Positions 1 through 8,805 of a stretch of DNA of 36,475 nucleotides are shown here, in pieces (the first letter of the stretch is position 1; the number at the start of each line of letters is the position of its first letter). The DNA comes from Betaproteobacteria bacterium (lineage in GTDB: Bacteria > Pseudomonadota > Gammaproteobacteria > Burkholderiales > Burkholderiaceae_A): assembly GCA_018969705.1 (NCBI GenBank), contig JAGWXV010000007.1, forward strand, positions 1 to 36,475. The letters run 5' to 3'. The notes beneath the pieces are model-generated. The model made no database searches. It saw nothing but the letters and a program-made list of their open reading frames with translations, and was not told the DNA's origin. The translations under genes and the position numbers were made by a program.

Positions 1-56
1 TTTTGCCTAGGGAATACCCCGTACAGCCACGCCGGACGGGCCTTTGCGGGAAATAG

Positions 57-1448
57 TTAAAAAAACCCGGCGCTCACTTGAAACAGTTTCTCGACCCTGG
101 GAATCATGCGCTTATCGGCCACAAAAAGAATCACGTGATCATCGCCTCGGATCTCTGTGTTGTGGTGCGCCATCAGCACCTGCGGCTGGGCCGAATCAAC
201 ATTGCGGACCAGGGCCACAATGCTGCAGCCCGCGGGTAGATCGATTTCCTGGATCTGGCGGCCCACCACCTTAGAGGTGTTTTTCCCGCCATGGGCCACG
301 ATCTCCAGGGCCTCGGCCGCCCCTCTGCGCAGGCTATGGACGGCCGCAACATCGCCGCGCCGCACATATTTCAGGAGTTCCCCGATCGTTGCATGTGAGG
401 GGGTAATCGCAACATCCAGCTGGCCGCCCTCCATCAGTTCGGCGTAGGCCCTGCGATTAATCAGGGCAATCACCCGCCGGGCGCCCATTTTCTTGGCCAA
501 TAGCGCCGACATGATGTTGTTCTCATCGTCATTGGTCAGAGCTAAAAAAAGATCCATGCCACTGATGTTTTCTTGGGCCAGGAGCTCCTCATCAGTAGAG
601 TCGCCATGCAGCACCAGGGCCTGGCCGCTGAGCTGCTGGGCTAAGGCGCTGCACCGGGGTCGGCTGCCTTCAATAATCTTTGGCGTCATATAGCCCGAGA
701 CACCTCGGGCCACCCGCATGCCGATATTGCCGCCGCCGGCAATCATCATTCGCTTTACTGCATGGGCTTCTTTACGCAGCTCTTTGGTGATTTGTCGAAT
801 GTGCTGTCGGGAGGCGAGAAAAAATACTTCGTCGCCCGCTTCAATCATGGTGTCGCCGTCCGGCATGATGACCCGATTGCCACGAAAAATGGCAACGATG
901 CGCGATTCGATATGGGGCAAATGGTCACGAAGGTCGCGCACAGGATGGCCAACGATTGGACTCACCGCATCGGCTTTCACCGCCACCAGGCTCACGGCAC
1001 CTTTCACGAAATCAATGACCTGTAGGGCCTCGGGAATTTCGATGAGTCGAATTAAATAATCGGTGACCGTCTGCTCGGGGCTGATTGCCAAATCCACTGC
1101 AAAAGCCTCTGGGGCCATAAGATCAGGATTTTGAATCCACTGTGATGAGCGGAATCGGGCGATACGCTTGGGCACATTGAATCGTCGATGGGCCAAGGCA
1201 CAGGCCACAAGGTTGACCTCGTCATCGGCGGTGACGGCAATCAAGATGTCGGCATCCTGCGCGCCGGCATCCTCGAGCACCGTCAAAGAAGTCGCGTTGC
1301 CGCAAATGGTGCGCAGATCAAAACGCTCTTGGAGTGCGGCAAGATTCTCGGGGCTGGTGTCGACTACGGTAATGTCATTGCGTTCCAGCACCAGCTGCTC
1401 TGCAAGGCTTGCGCCTACCCTGCCAGCGCCCAAAATCAGAATTTTCAT
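57..1448 (-). CDS. trkA: Trk potassium uptake regulator TrkA
   Basis: Peripheral, cytoplasmic NAD-binding subunit that gates a Trk-type K+ channel. The 463-residue protein is a tandem duplication of RCK_N plus RCK_C, the usual TrkA length. The first Rossmann loop is GAGRVG at residues 7-12 and the second is GGGNIG at about 238-243, each followed by an acidic residue at the end of the second strand. The ATG start at 1448 is preceded by a good ribosome site (AGGCGG, 5 bases upstream). It lies 15 bases behind the ntrX-like gene and is the last gene visible in the minus-strand operon. Its channel partner TrkH is not in the window; it could lie beyond the left edge. The family call is secure. Confidence 0.95.
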   Translation of the reverse strand: MKILILGAGRVGASLAEQLVLERNDITVVDTSPENLAALQERFDLRTICGNATSLTVLEDAGAQDADILIAVTADDEVNLVACALAHRRFNVPKRIARFRSSQWIQNPDLMAPEAFAVDLAISPEQTVTDYLIRLIEIPEALQVIDFVKGAVSLVAVKADAVSPIVGHPVRDLRDHLPHIESRIVAIFRGNRVIMPDGDTMIEAGDEVFFLASRQHIRQITKELRKEAHAVKRMMIAGGGNIGMRVARGVSGYMTPKIIEGSRPRCSALAQQLSGQALVLHGDSTDEELLAQENISGMDLFLALTNDDENNIMSALLAKKMGARRVIALINRRAYAELMEGGQLDVAITPSHATIGELLKYVRRGDVAAVHSLRRGAAEALEIVAHGGKNTSKVVGRQIQEIDLPAGCSIVALVRNVDSAQPQVLMAHHNTEIRGDDHVILFVADKRMIPRVEKLFQVSAGFF

Positions 1449-1463
1449 TGCCGCCTAAACAAA

Positions 1464-2168
1464 TCAGCGCTTATCGATGCCGAGCTGCTTTAGTTTTCGA
1501 TACAAATGCGTACGCTCAAGACCTGTGCTTTCTGCGACACGGGTCATGCTGCCAGACTCTTTTTCAAGGTGATACACGAGATAAGCCCGCTCAAAGTTAT
1601 CGCGGGCTTCCCGCAGTGGCGCATCAACGTCAATGGCAGCCAGGGTCTGCTGCGCCATTTCACGGGCCGACAGCGGCGGTCGAACTGCCTCGGCCTGCGC
1701 CGGGCGGGTCGCCAGCGGCGGCGGGGCAGGGTCGTATTCCGTCTCCGGCTCGCGCTGCAGTGAATAGTCGGAAGCCTTCTCGGCCGATGGTGAAGCCTGC
1801 TTTGTGCGCCGGGTAAGCGCGGACTCAATCGTCTGAAGCAGCTTGGTTAACGCAATTGGCTTTTCAAGAAAATCGATAGCGCCGATGCGGGTTGCTTCCA
1901 CCGCAGTCTCGATCGTGGCATGGCCCGACATCATGATGACGGGCGCGGTAAGCTTTTGCTGGGCGGCCCATTCTTTTAAAAGTGAGACGCCATCCATGTC
2001 GGGCATCCAGATATCGAGCAGCACGAGGTCGTGACGCTTGTTGAGATGGAGGTCTCTTGCCTGTGCGGCATTCTCGGCAAGCGATACCGAATAGCCCTCG
2101 TCCTGCAGGACTTCGCTTAAGAGCTCCCGCACACCGATCTCATCATCAACAATCAGGATGTCAGCCAT
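1464..2168 (-). CDS. NtrX-like response regulator, receiver plus Fis-type HTH, no AAA+ domain
   Basis: DNA-binding response regulator, the likely partner of the NtrY-like kinase encoded just upstream. Residues 1-120 are a receiver with the acidic pair D8/D9, phospho-acceptor D52 (LLDIWMPDMDG), S81 and K103. Residues 125-180 are a Pro/Ala-rich linker. Residues about 185-234 are a Fis-type helix-turn-helix ending in RTHLYRKLKQLGI. Canonical NtrX/NtrC proteins are about 450 residues, with a sigma-54-activating AAA+ ATPase between these parts; here the GAFTGA loop and Walker motifs are absent, so it probably cannot remodel sigma-54 polymerase. The start overlaps the kinase stop by 8 bases. The regulated genes are unknown; trkA follows in the same operon. 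Confidence 0.88.
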   Translation of the reverse strand: MADILIVDDEIGVRELLSEVLQDEGYSVSLAENAAQARDLHLNKRHDLVLLDIWMPDMDGVSLLKEWAAQQKLTAPVIMMSGHATIETAVEATRIGAIDFLEKPIALTKLLQTIESALTRRTKQASPSAEKASDYSLQREPETEYDPAPPPLATRPAQAEAVRPPLSAREMAQQTLAAIDVDAPLREARDNFERAYLVYHLEKESGSMTRVAESTGLERTHLYRKLKQLGIDKR

Positions 2169-4392
2169 AGTGGCGCTTATTCTCGGTGATCACCGCCGAA
2201 TTGTCGGTCGCATTTTGAAGTTTCGCAAATTCAACACAGGCAACTGCGCCCGCATCATCCGACGGCCAAAGTTCGGATCGATTCAGAAGACGGACTCGGC
2301 CATGATTTTCTTCAACAATTTTTTTGACAATCGCCAGGCCGAGGCCGCTGCCTTTGCTCTTGCTGGTGAAATAAGGCTCAAAAAGCCGCGAACGGGCCTC
2401 GGCACTGATACCCGGCCCGTTATCGAGCACCGATAGACGAACCCACGGGCTGGCTGCGGCCGATTCTGAAGTGGCGGACTTTGCCGAATCCAGCAGTTCC
2501 AGCTTGAGCCGAATGCAGGCCTCGACCTGATCGCCCACTGCATCCTGTGCGTTTTGAATCAGGTTGTGCACCACCTGAATCAGTTGAGCCCGATCCACAG
2601 AGACCCAGAATTGCTCAGCCTGCTCGGGCCATTGGATGCGGCGGTCATTGCTGTAGAGGGGATAGATTTCTTTGAGCAAACGGCTCAAATCGACGGGCTC
2701 AGGGTTGGGTGCCGGCAGGCGCGCGTAATTACGAAACTCGTCCACCATGGCCTTTAATGCCATCACCTGATTGACGATCGTTTGCGTGGATCGGCCTAGC
2801 AGTTCGGCATCCTCAGGCCCAAGACGATCATGCAGCCGGCGCTCAAGCCGCTCGGCAGATAACTGAATCGGAGTCAGCGGGTTTTTAATTTCATGGGCAA
2901 GCCTGCGGGCCATGTCGGCAAAATCTCGGGATCGCTGGGCAGCGAGAAGCTCTCCGATATCATCAAAAATCACGACATACTGGGCCGGCTTGCCTGGAAG
3001 CCGTGAGCCACTGACAAACAGGGTCAGCACTCGGCCGTCTTGCTGGGTGGTTTCATGCTGAAACTGGATCTCATCGCGATCCCTCAGGCCGCGTGTTAGC
3101 TGGTCACTGCAGGAGCCCACCACCGGCAAAAGTGACAACGGGCGAAGCCGTTCCTCGCCAAGGCCTGCCGCAATAATGCGTTCCGCACTGGTGTTGTAAT
3201 CCACCAGCCGCCACTGGGCATCCATCACCATCACCCCCGCCGAGAGGTGGCCGAGCACCTGCTGCAAAAATAAATTTGATTCCTCCAGGCGAAGTCGACT
3301 GCGCTGGGCGAGTTCACGGGCCTCGTTAAGCTGCGCCGTCATTTCGTTAAAAGACCCCACCAAAACGTTGAGCTCATCAGCAGATCGGAGGTCATACCGC
3401 AGCGGTCGATAGTCCCCGGAAGCCACTGCTTTAGTCGCCCGCTCCAGCTGACGTAGCGGCCCAGCAAGCCAGCCGCTAAGCAAAAGCGCCGTCAATAACG
3501 CGCCAAAAAAAGCCAGCAGCAGCGTCAACAGCAAGGTGGCGCCGTAAAGTTTTCGCAGGCCCTCTTTGCCCAAAGCCAGCTGCTGATAATCGCGAACACC
3601 GTCGTTGAGGGCCTCAAGATTTCTGGCAAGCGCGGCAGGCACCTGCTCGACCCATTGCACAAAGCGGGTCTCATCGCCCTGGGCAGAGACTCGGCTGGTC
3701 ATTGCGATAGCACGGACTTGAAGGCCCTTCTCCGGCCCCGACAAGACGGGCTCTACTGAAACAAACTGCCGTGCAACACGGGCCCGATTCAGGGCGTCGA
3801 TTGGCGGCAACTCCGGAACAAGAGTGCCCAGCCGGGCACTTCGGCTCGCAAGCACAGCGCCCGCGCCAGTCATCACCAAAACATCAACACCCTCGCGGCT
3901 ATCCACCACACGCTCGATAGTCCCAATCATCTGGTTGGTGGGCGAGTCTTCCAACAGGATGACCAGTCGCCTCGCTTTGGCTAGCGCATCGACCTGAATG
4001 CCATCCAGCGAAGCCCGGCCCAGCGAAACGCCAGACTCAAGAGCCACGTTCACGCCCTGGCTAAACCAGCTGTCGATGGTTTTCGCAAGAAACTGGGCCG
4101 AAACAAATGACACCAAGGCCACCGGAACCGCGCCGATTAGGGCAAACGCGATCGCCAGTCGAATCATGATCCGGGTGCCAAATTCGCCGCGTCGGAATCT
4201 GCGCCAAACCCGAACAATCACGCCGATGGTCAGCCCGACCATTGCCAATGCAACCGCCCCGCTCGCGCCGACGAGCCATGGATAAAACTGATCGAGCGCC
4301 GAGCTGCTTGAACTTGCTGAAGCCAGCAGCAGCATCAGCACCACCGCCAGCACGACGACCAGCAGTAGCGCGATCCTTAATGCCAGGCTCAT
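2161..4392 (-). CDS. NtrY-like membrane sensor histidine kinase
   Basis: Inner-membrane histidine kinase of the NtrY family, 743 residues from the chosen start. Three membrane segments lie near the N-terminus (about 3-24, 38-60, 75-100), then an extracytoplasmic region, a fourth membrane helix near 285-310, a HAMP linker, a PAS domain (about 370-480), the HisKA box LAHEIKNPLTP with phospho-histidine H500, and a HATPase domain with an N-box (NLIQNAQDA), a G1 box (DNGPGIS) and a G2 box (GSGLGLAIVKK). The start at 4392 was chosen because its ATG overlaps the stop of the DUF4390 gene in an ATGA; a longer frame opens at 4455. The signal sensed is not evident. Nitrogen or redox sensing is known for relatives but not shown here. 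Confidence 0.9.
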   Translation of the reverse strand: MSLALRIALLLVVVLAVVLMLLLASASSSSSALDQFYPWLVGASGAVALAMVGLTIGVIVRVWRRFRRGEFGTRIMIRLAIAFALIGAVPVALVSFVSAQFLAKTIDSWFSQGVNVALESGVSLGRASLDGIQVDALAKARRLVILLEDSPTNQMIGTIERVVDSREGVDVLVMTGAGAVLASRSARLGTLVPELPPIDALNRARVARQFVSVEPVLSGPEKGLQVRAIAMTSRVSAQGDETRFVQWVEQVPAALARNLEALNDGVRDYQQLALGKEGLRKLYGATLLLTLLLAFFGALLTALLLSGWLAGPLRQLERATKAVASGDYRPLRYDLRSADELNVLVGSFNEMTAQLNEARELAQRSRLRLEESNLFLQQVLGHLSAGVMVMDAQWRLVDYNTSAERIIAAGLGEERLRPLSLLPVVGSCSDQLTRGLRDRDEIQFQHETTQQDGRVLTLFVSGSRLPGKPAQYVVIFDDIGELLAAQRSRDFADMARRLAHEIKNPLTPIQLSAERLERRLHDRLGPEDAELLGRSTQTIVNQVMALKAMVDEFRNYARLPAPNPEPVDLSRLLKEIYPLYSNDRRIQWPEQAEQFWVSVDRAQLIQVVHNLIQNAQDAVGDQVEACIRLKLELLDSAKSATSESAAASPWVRLSVLDNGPGISAEARSRLFEPYFTSKSKGSGLGLAIVKKIVEENHGRVRLLNRSELWPSDDAGAVACVEFAKLQNATDNSAVITENKRHYG

Positions 4393-5030
4393 TGAGTGCT
4401 TCCTGGTCCTGACAGACTCAGCTGCGGCCTTACCCACTCCGTTGAAAGATTCCAATCGCGGTTGGTCAGCGCATTTAATTGCAGTGGCTTTGGAAGCTGT
4501 GAGCTATCAAGGCGGGTTCGGAATCTAATTTCATAGGCATCGGGTGCCTTCACAACCTGTTGCATCAGATCTTGTATCGGCAGCTCTGCGGCGCCGGGCA
4601 CGACCTGCCACTGACGTACATTGAGCGTCGCAGCCAAGGCCTCGTCAAGGTTGGCGGTCATAAGAAGCAATTGCTCGCCCTGGCTAACACGGTATTGCTG
4701 AGTCACAGAATGAAAACTTAGCCGTAGGGGTCGAGACTGGCTGAGTAGTCTTTCGTTAAACCAGTACCATCGCTTTTTTAAAATTTCGAACTCAGCAGAG
4801 AAAACCAAAGGCACGCCGCGCTTTAAGGCATCAATCAGCACAGAGTTCAGTGTCACCTGAACATCAGCATCAATCGTCCATGCATTTTCTGCCGCCAGGC
4901 TGAGTACGGGCCGAGATAAACGAACCGACTCCGTCTCGTTAGCGCGCGCGACCAAGCCCGGCATCAGCATGGCGATGATGAGCATCACCTGCGTCAGGGC
5001 CATCATGCTTCTGCTTCTGAAACCTGGCAT
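4389..5030 (-). CDS. DUF4390 family exported protein
   Basis: Small secreted or membrane-anchored protein of unknown function, 213 residues. The N-terminus is a clear signal peptide: basic MPGFRSRS, a hydrophobic stretch, then GLVARANE as a cleavage-like site. The mature part (VQVTLNSVLIDALKRGVPL, KRWYWFNERL, RLSFHSVTQQYRV) matches the DUF4390 family as I remember it, which sits between rsmB and ntrY in betaproteobacteria. The start at 5030 is preferred because AGGATGGA lies just upstream; other in-frame ATGs are at 5066, 5051, 5042, 5006 and 5003. Every option overlaps the end of rsmB by at least 65 bases in another frame. Translational coupling to the kinase by ATGA suggests a periplasmic role linked to NtrY, which is inference only. 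Confidence 0.85.
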   Translation of the reverse strand: MPGFRSRSMMALTQVMLIIAMLMPGLVARANETESVRLSRPVLSLAAENAWTIDADVQVTLNSVLIDALKRGVPLVFSAEFEILKKRWYWFNERLLSQSRPLRLSFHSVTQQYRVSQGEQLLLMTANLDEALAATLNVRQWQVVPGAAELPIQDLMQQVVKAPDAYEIRFRTRLDSSQLPKPLQLNALTNRDWNLSTEWVRPQLSLSGPGSTQ

Positions 5031-6327
5031 AAAAAAATCCATCCTGATCATTTCCGCATTCTGCATTGGTCACAGGCAAAAGCCTGCCGGGGGAGGGCAG
5101 CGGCCGCGCGTCCGGGGTCCGGCCCAGGAAGGCCGACTCCTGTGCCTCGCCCTCCGCTGCGAACACTGAACAAGTCACAAAGATCAATTCTCCCCCGGGA
5201 AGCAGCCTTCGCCAAAGGGTATCCAGCATTCTGCGTTGGGTATCAACGACAGCCTTCAGGCCTGCCGGGTCTCTTCGCCAAGGAATCTCAGGCTGGCGGC
5301 GCGCAATGCCGGAGCCCGTGCAAGGCGCGTCCAGCAAAATCAGATCAAAGTGAGCATCAAGCCCGGGCTGCTTGCTCCAGCCGCTCTCATCAAGAACGTC
5401 AAGCAGAACAAACTGCAGGCTGGATTGGGCAGTCGGAAGAATGCGAGCCCAATCATCTCGCATTCTTTTTAAGCGCGCCGGCGAAACATCCGCCGCCCAT
5501 ATTTCAGCCTGAACGCTCTGCGCAATCGCGAAGGTCTTGCCGCCGGGCGCAGCGCATGCATCGAGAATTTTTGGCGGCCGGCCCAGCCGACGACAAAACT
5601 CTTGTACTGGATCAATGACAAGTTGTGCGGCGCTGTCTTGCACGCTCGCCCAGCCTTGCGAGAAGCCAGGTATCTCGGTGACCGGCACCGCCGGCTCTAT
5701 CGCAACAGCATTTCGGCCCACCGAATATCCGGCCAGCCCTTTGTCGTTTAACGCATTGATGAACTGCTGAAATTCAAGATACGGCTCGCAAAGCCGAACC
5801 GTCAGCGGGGCCCGCGTAATCAAGGCATCCAAAATCGCCTCTGCCCCGTCTTTGTGGTCTGCGTAGACGCGCTCAATCCACCAGGCAGGCGCATTCCAGC
5901 GGGCAATTGGCTGCTCGCGATCTTTTGCGCTGGCCACCGGGTCCGACAAAGACGCCCGCAGCAATGCATTCACAAATCCAGCGACTTTTTTTGCTGCGAT
6001 ATCAGATCGGCCGGCAGCCCGAGTCAACTCCTTTGCGGCAGCGACCGCTTCGTCAACAACAACGTAGGATTCACGCAGCATCTGATCAATTGCGGCCCAG
6101 GCAATCGCCAACAAGGCAAGAATCTCGGGATCTGGTTTTTGTTGAGCAAGCCGGCCACAGCGGACCTGAGCGAGGCCCCAGTAGCGCGTGCCCCGATAAA
6201 CAAGATCGGCAACGGCGGGTGTGCGGGGTACGGCCGCGCCCTGACCGCCCGACAGTCGATGCGCGATCGCCCGGGCGGCGGCAGCAAAGCTGGCCGACAG
6301 TGGTGGGCTGCCGACAGGCCTACCCAT
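4939..6327 (-). CDS. rsmB: 16S rRNA (cytosine-967-C5)-methyltransferase RsmB
   Basis: Methylates C967 of 16S rRNA using S-adenosylmethionine. The 462-residue protein has an N-terminal NusB-like RNA-binding domain (about 10-150) and a C-terminal Rossmann methyltransferase with the SAM loop [10 protein letters not shown], the DAPCTGSG motif and the catalytic-cysteine motif VTCSVF. The family normally ends near DGFFYARxxK; here about 22 more residues follow, rich in H, D, A and G. That tail is the region that overlaps the signal-peptide coding part of the DUF4390 gene in another frame, so it is probably a read-on extension. The start at 6327 overlaps the htpX stop by 8 bases. Confidence 0.95.
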   Translation of the reverse strand: MGRPVGSPPLSASFAAAARAIAHRLSGGQGAAVPRTPAVADLVYRGTRYWGLAQVRCGRLAQQKPDPEILALLAIAWAAIDQMLRESYVVVDEAVAAAKELTRAAGRSDIAAKKVAGFVNALLRASLSDPVASAKDREQPIARWNAPAWWIERVYADHKDGAEAILDALITRAPLTVRLCEPYLEFQQFINALNDKGLAGYSVGRNAVAIEPAVPVTEIPGFSQGWASVQDSAAQLVIDPVQEFCRRLGRPPKILDACAAPGGKTFAIAQSVQAEIWAADVSPARLKRMRDDWARILPTAQSSLQFVLLDVLDESGWSKQPGLDAHFDLILLDAPCTGSGIARRQPEIPWRRDPAGLKAVVDTQRRMLDTLWRRLLPGGELIFVTCSVFAAEGEAQESAFLGRTPDARPLPSPGRLLPVTNAECGNDQDGFFYARFQKQKHDGPDAGDAHHRHADAGLGRAR

Positions 6328-7174
6328 TCATGGCCCGAGCGAACTCTCGCAATCGGGCAATACGATCCTCTGTCGCTGGATGGGTTGAGAAAAGGCCTGC
6401 CACGCCGCGGGCCGATAACGGGTTCATGATCATCATCTGTGCCGTCTCAGGGTGGCGCTCGGCCGCCTCAAACGGTACGCCCCTAGCGTAGTGGTCTATC
6501 TTTTCAAGTGCGCTGGCTAAGGCGAGGGGATCGCCAGAAATTTCGGCGCCGCCACGGTCGGCTTCGAACTCTCGGGCTCGAGAAATCGCCATTTGAATCA
6601 GGCTGGCGGCAAGCGGTGCAAGCAGCATTACCGCGATGGTCGCGACTGGATTGCTTGGCCGGCCCTCAGAATCTCGGCCGCCAAACAGCATTGCAAAGTT
6701 AGCCAACGCAGAGATCGCGCCGGCCATCGTAGCCGAAATCGTCGAAATCAAAATGTCGCGGTGGGCCACGTGGGCCAGCTCATGGGCCATCACGCCCCGC
6801 ATCTCGCGAGCCGAAAGTAGCCGCATGATGCCGGTGGTCGCGGCGACCGCCGCATTCTCGGGATTTCGGCCTGTCGCAAACGCGTTCGGCGCCTGGTCGT
6901 CAATGATGTAGACCCGCGGCATCGGGAGGCCCGCCTTATCGGCGAGCTCCTGCACCATGTTGTAGAGCTCAGGGGCAGTTGAGCCATCTACCTGCTGGGC
7001 GTTATACATCCGCAACACCAGCTTGTCAGAAAACCAATAGGCCCCAACATTCATTAAGAGCGCGAACCCTAGGGCTAAAAGCATCCCGCTCTGGCCGCCC
7101 AGAGATGCCCCGATGACACCAAACAGCGCAACAATCGCTGCCATCAAAACCGCTGTTTTTAGCCAATTGAACAT
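6320..7174 (-). CDS. htpX: Membrane zinc metalloprotease HtpX (M48)
   Basis: Inner-membrane zinc protease that removes misfolded membrane proteins. At 284 residues it has the normal HtpX length. Two N-terminal membrane helices (about 5-25 and 30-48) precede the cytosolic catalytic part with HELAH at 131-135; H131 and H135 are zinc ligands and E132 the catalytic base. The third ligand is probably E202 in the REFEAD motif. Another hydrophobic pair lies at about 147-165 and 178-198. The ATG at 7174 follows a strong ribosome site (AGAGGA). Ten bases separate it from fmt, and its end overlaps rsmB, so it is expressed within the def operon. Confidence 0.96.
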   Translation of the reverse strand: MFNWLKTAVLMAAIVALFGVIGASLGGQSGMLLALGFALLMNVGAYWFSDKLVLRMYNAQQVDGSTAPELYNMVQELADKAGLPMPRVYIIDDQAPNAFATGRNPENAAVAATTGIMRLLSAREMRGVMAHELAHVAHRDILISTISATMAGAISALANFAMLFGGRDSEGRPSNPVATIAVMLLAPLAASLIQMAISRAREFEADRGGAEISGDPLALASALEKIDHYARGVPFEAAERHPETAQMMIMNPLSARGVAGLFSTHPATEDRIARLREFARAMNG

Positions 7175-7184
7175 GCCATTCCTC

Positions 7185-8141
7185 TCACTCAGTTAAATTG
7201 AAACGCTGGCCTACTCTGACCGGCCAGCCGTTTAAAAATTCCCGCATCTTTAGCCTACGGCCGCCCGGCCGCTGTGCGGCCCCGATTGTGATCGCCCCCT
7301 CGCCGCAGGCGACAGCCAAGCATTCCTGATCAGCCTTAATAATTTGTCCTGGAATCGGATTTTTCAAGGCCTCGGACCAAAGCCCCGGCTCAAAGCACTT
7401 CACCGACTCGCCTCCAAGGCGCGCAGTCGCGCCGGGCGCGGGATCATAAGCCCGAATCTGGTCGCGGACTGTTAACGCCGGCTTTGACCAATCAACTTCC
7501 AGGTCGGCTTTACTAATTTTATGCGCGTAGATCACACCGTCTTCGGCCTGGGGCCATGGCCTTCGACCAGGAAGCGGAAATTCCTTAAGAAGATCAACAA
7601 TTCCTCGGGCACCCATGTCAGCCAGGCGGTCGTGCAGGCTTTGAAAATTATCGTCGGGACCAATCAGACATCGATATTCTGCCCAGACCGGTCCGGTATC
7701 CAGGCCCTCTTCCATCTGCATCAAGGCGATTCCGGTCTCGCGATCTCCTGCCGCAATGGCGCGCTGAATCGGTGCGGCGCCGCGCCAGCGTGGCAAGAGC
7801 GATGCATGAATATTGATGCACCCATACCGAGGTATCTCCAAGGCCTTGGGCGGAACAATAAGGCCATAGGCCACCACAACCATCACATCTGGCGCGAGCT
7901 GACGGAGTTGATCAAGTGCCGGGCCTGATTCAGGGTGGCTCGCCTTCAAAGATGTGGGCTGCATGACCAGCAGGCCAAGACGGCTTGCCTCCCGCTTTAC
8001 GGGACTTTCCAGCAACTGCCGGCCCCGGCCGCTGGGCCGGTCGGGCTGCGTCATCACCGCAACACAGTCATGGCCCGCTTCAATAAGTGCGAGAAGCGAG
8101 GCGCGAGCAAACTCCGGCGTCCCGGCAAAAGCAATCCGCAT
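7185..8141 (-). CDS. fmt: Methionyl-tRNA formyltransferase
   Basis: Transfers a formyl group from 10-formyltetrahydrofolate to initiator Met-tRNA. The 318-residue protein has the family length. The N-terminal Rossmann part carries the formyl-transferase triad N110, H112 ([18 protein letters not shown]) and D148 (EEGLDTGPV). The C-terminal part (about 210-318) is the OB-like tRNA-binding domain with the typical [11 protein letters not shown] segment. It lies 18 bases after def and 10 bases before htpX. The pairing with deformylase is the classic bacterial arrangement. Confidence 0.97.
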   Translation of the reverse strand: MRIAFAGTPEFARASLLALIEAGHDCVAVMTQPDRPSGRGRQLLESPVKREASRLGLLVMQPTSLKASHPESGPALDQLRQLAPDVMVVVAYGLIVPPKALEIPRYGCINIHASLLPRWRGAAPIQRAIAAGDRETGIALMQMEEGLDTGPVWAEYRCLIGPDDNFQSLHDRLADMGARGIVDLLKEFPLPGRRPWPQAEDGVIYAHKISKADLEVDWSKPALTVRDQIRAYDPAPGATARLGGESVKCFEPGLWSEALKNPIPGQIIKADQECLAVACGEGAITIGAAQRPGGRRLKMREFLNGWPVRVGQRFNLTE

Positions 8142-8159
8142 TAGTTTAGGCTGCCTGAT

Positions 8160-8720
8160 CTAGGCCTTCTGGGCCATTCGGTCGTGACGGCGAGAGAACT
8201 CCTGATCCACTTCAAAGGCACCGCTTTCTTTTGCCTTCATCATTTTGGTTTTGATTCGGCCCTGCTTTAGCCGAGACAAATAGTCCACAAAGACTTTTCC
8301 GTCGAGATGATCGATCTCGTGTTGTATGCAGACTGATAACAAACCATCGGCCTCAAACTCGATGGTTTGACCATGTTGATTGAGGGCCCGAACTCGAATT
8401 CGATCTGGCCGCTCCACGTCATCAAAAATTCCGGGCACCGACAGGCAGCCCTCTTGAAAGAATTTTTTTTCCGCGCTTGCCTCGATAATTTCAGGATTAA
8501 TGAGAATGCGAAGGTCGGAGCGGTCTTCAGAAACATCCACCAAGATCATGCGCTCATGAATGTTCACTTGTGTGGCGGCCAGGCCAATCCCTGGGGCGGC
8601 ATACATTGTCTCTGCCATGTCATTGGCAATGCTTCGAATCCGATCATTCACCTCACAGATCGGCTGCGCAACGGTCCTTAGCCGCTCATCTGGGTAGTGC
8701 AAAAGCTCAAGAATCGCCAT
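8160..8720 (-). CDS. def: Peptide deformylase
   Basis: Removes the N-terminal formyl group from new proteins. From the ATG at 8720 it has 186 residues; a TTG one codon upstream is less likely. The three deformylase motifs are intact: GIGLAATQ with Q50, EGCLSVPG with C92 and QHEIDHLDG with H134, E135 and H138, giving the metal ligands C92, H134, H138 and the catalytic E135. The length and the basic C-terminal tail suit a class I enzyme of Gram-negative type. It is the first gene of the minus-strand operon that runs to trkA, so the promoter must be in the 85-base gap shared with dprA. An A8 run occurs in its coding strand near 8463-8470. Confidence 0.97.
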   Translation of the reverse strand: MAILELLHYPDERLRTVAQPICEVNDRIRSIANDMAETMYAAPGIGLAATQVNIHERMILVDVSEDRSDLRILINPEIIEASAEKKFFQEGCLSVPGIFDDVERPDRIRVRALNQHGQTIEFEADGLLSVCIQHEIDHLDGKVFVDYLSRLKQGRIKTKMMKAKESGAFEVDQEFSRRHDRMAQKA

Positions 8721-8805
8721 CAATCTGCCTCTCTAGTACGGCCGGACGATTTCACCGGCGCTATTGACTCGGTAATGTGCTGCCAAAAACTGAGCCCTAA
8801 GCCCC
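8721..8805. promoter_or_regulatory. Divergent def/dprA intergenic region
   Basis: An 85-base gap between two divergent genes that must hold the promoter for the def operon and probably one for dprA. TTGACT at 8764-8769 resembles a -35 box reading toward dprA, but the matching -10 position is poor. No hairpin or operator is obvious. Confidence 0.35.

Noticed and set aside
1-56. Start of a downstream gene (such as trkH) at the left edge
   Set aside because: No start codon with a continuing open frame is visible on the minus strand in these 56 bases; an imperfect CCCGT/ACGGG pairing is too weak to call a terminator.
132-137. CACGTG cores inside trkA (132-137) and htpX (6767-6772) as extra parS sites
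   Set aside because: The flanking bases do not match TGTTTCACGTGAAACA; ParB would not be expected to load.
1409-1816. Plus-strand open frame opposite the ntrX-like gene
   Set aside because: Shadow of the real gene; composition is Arg/Pro/Gly-rich without family resemblance.
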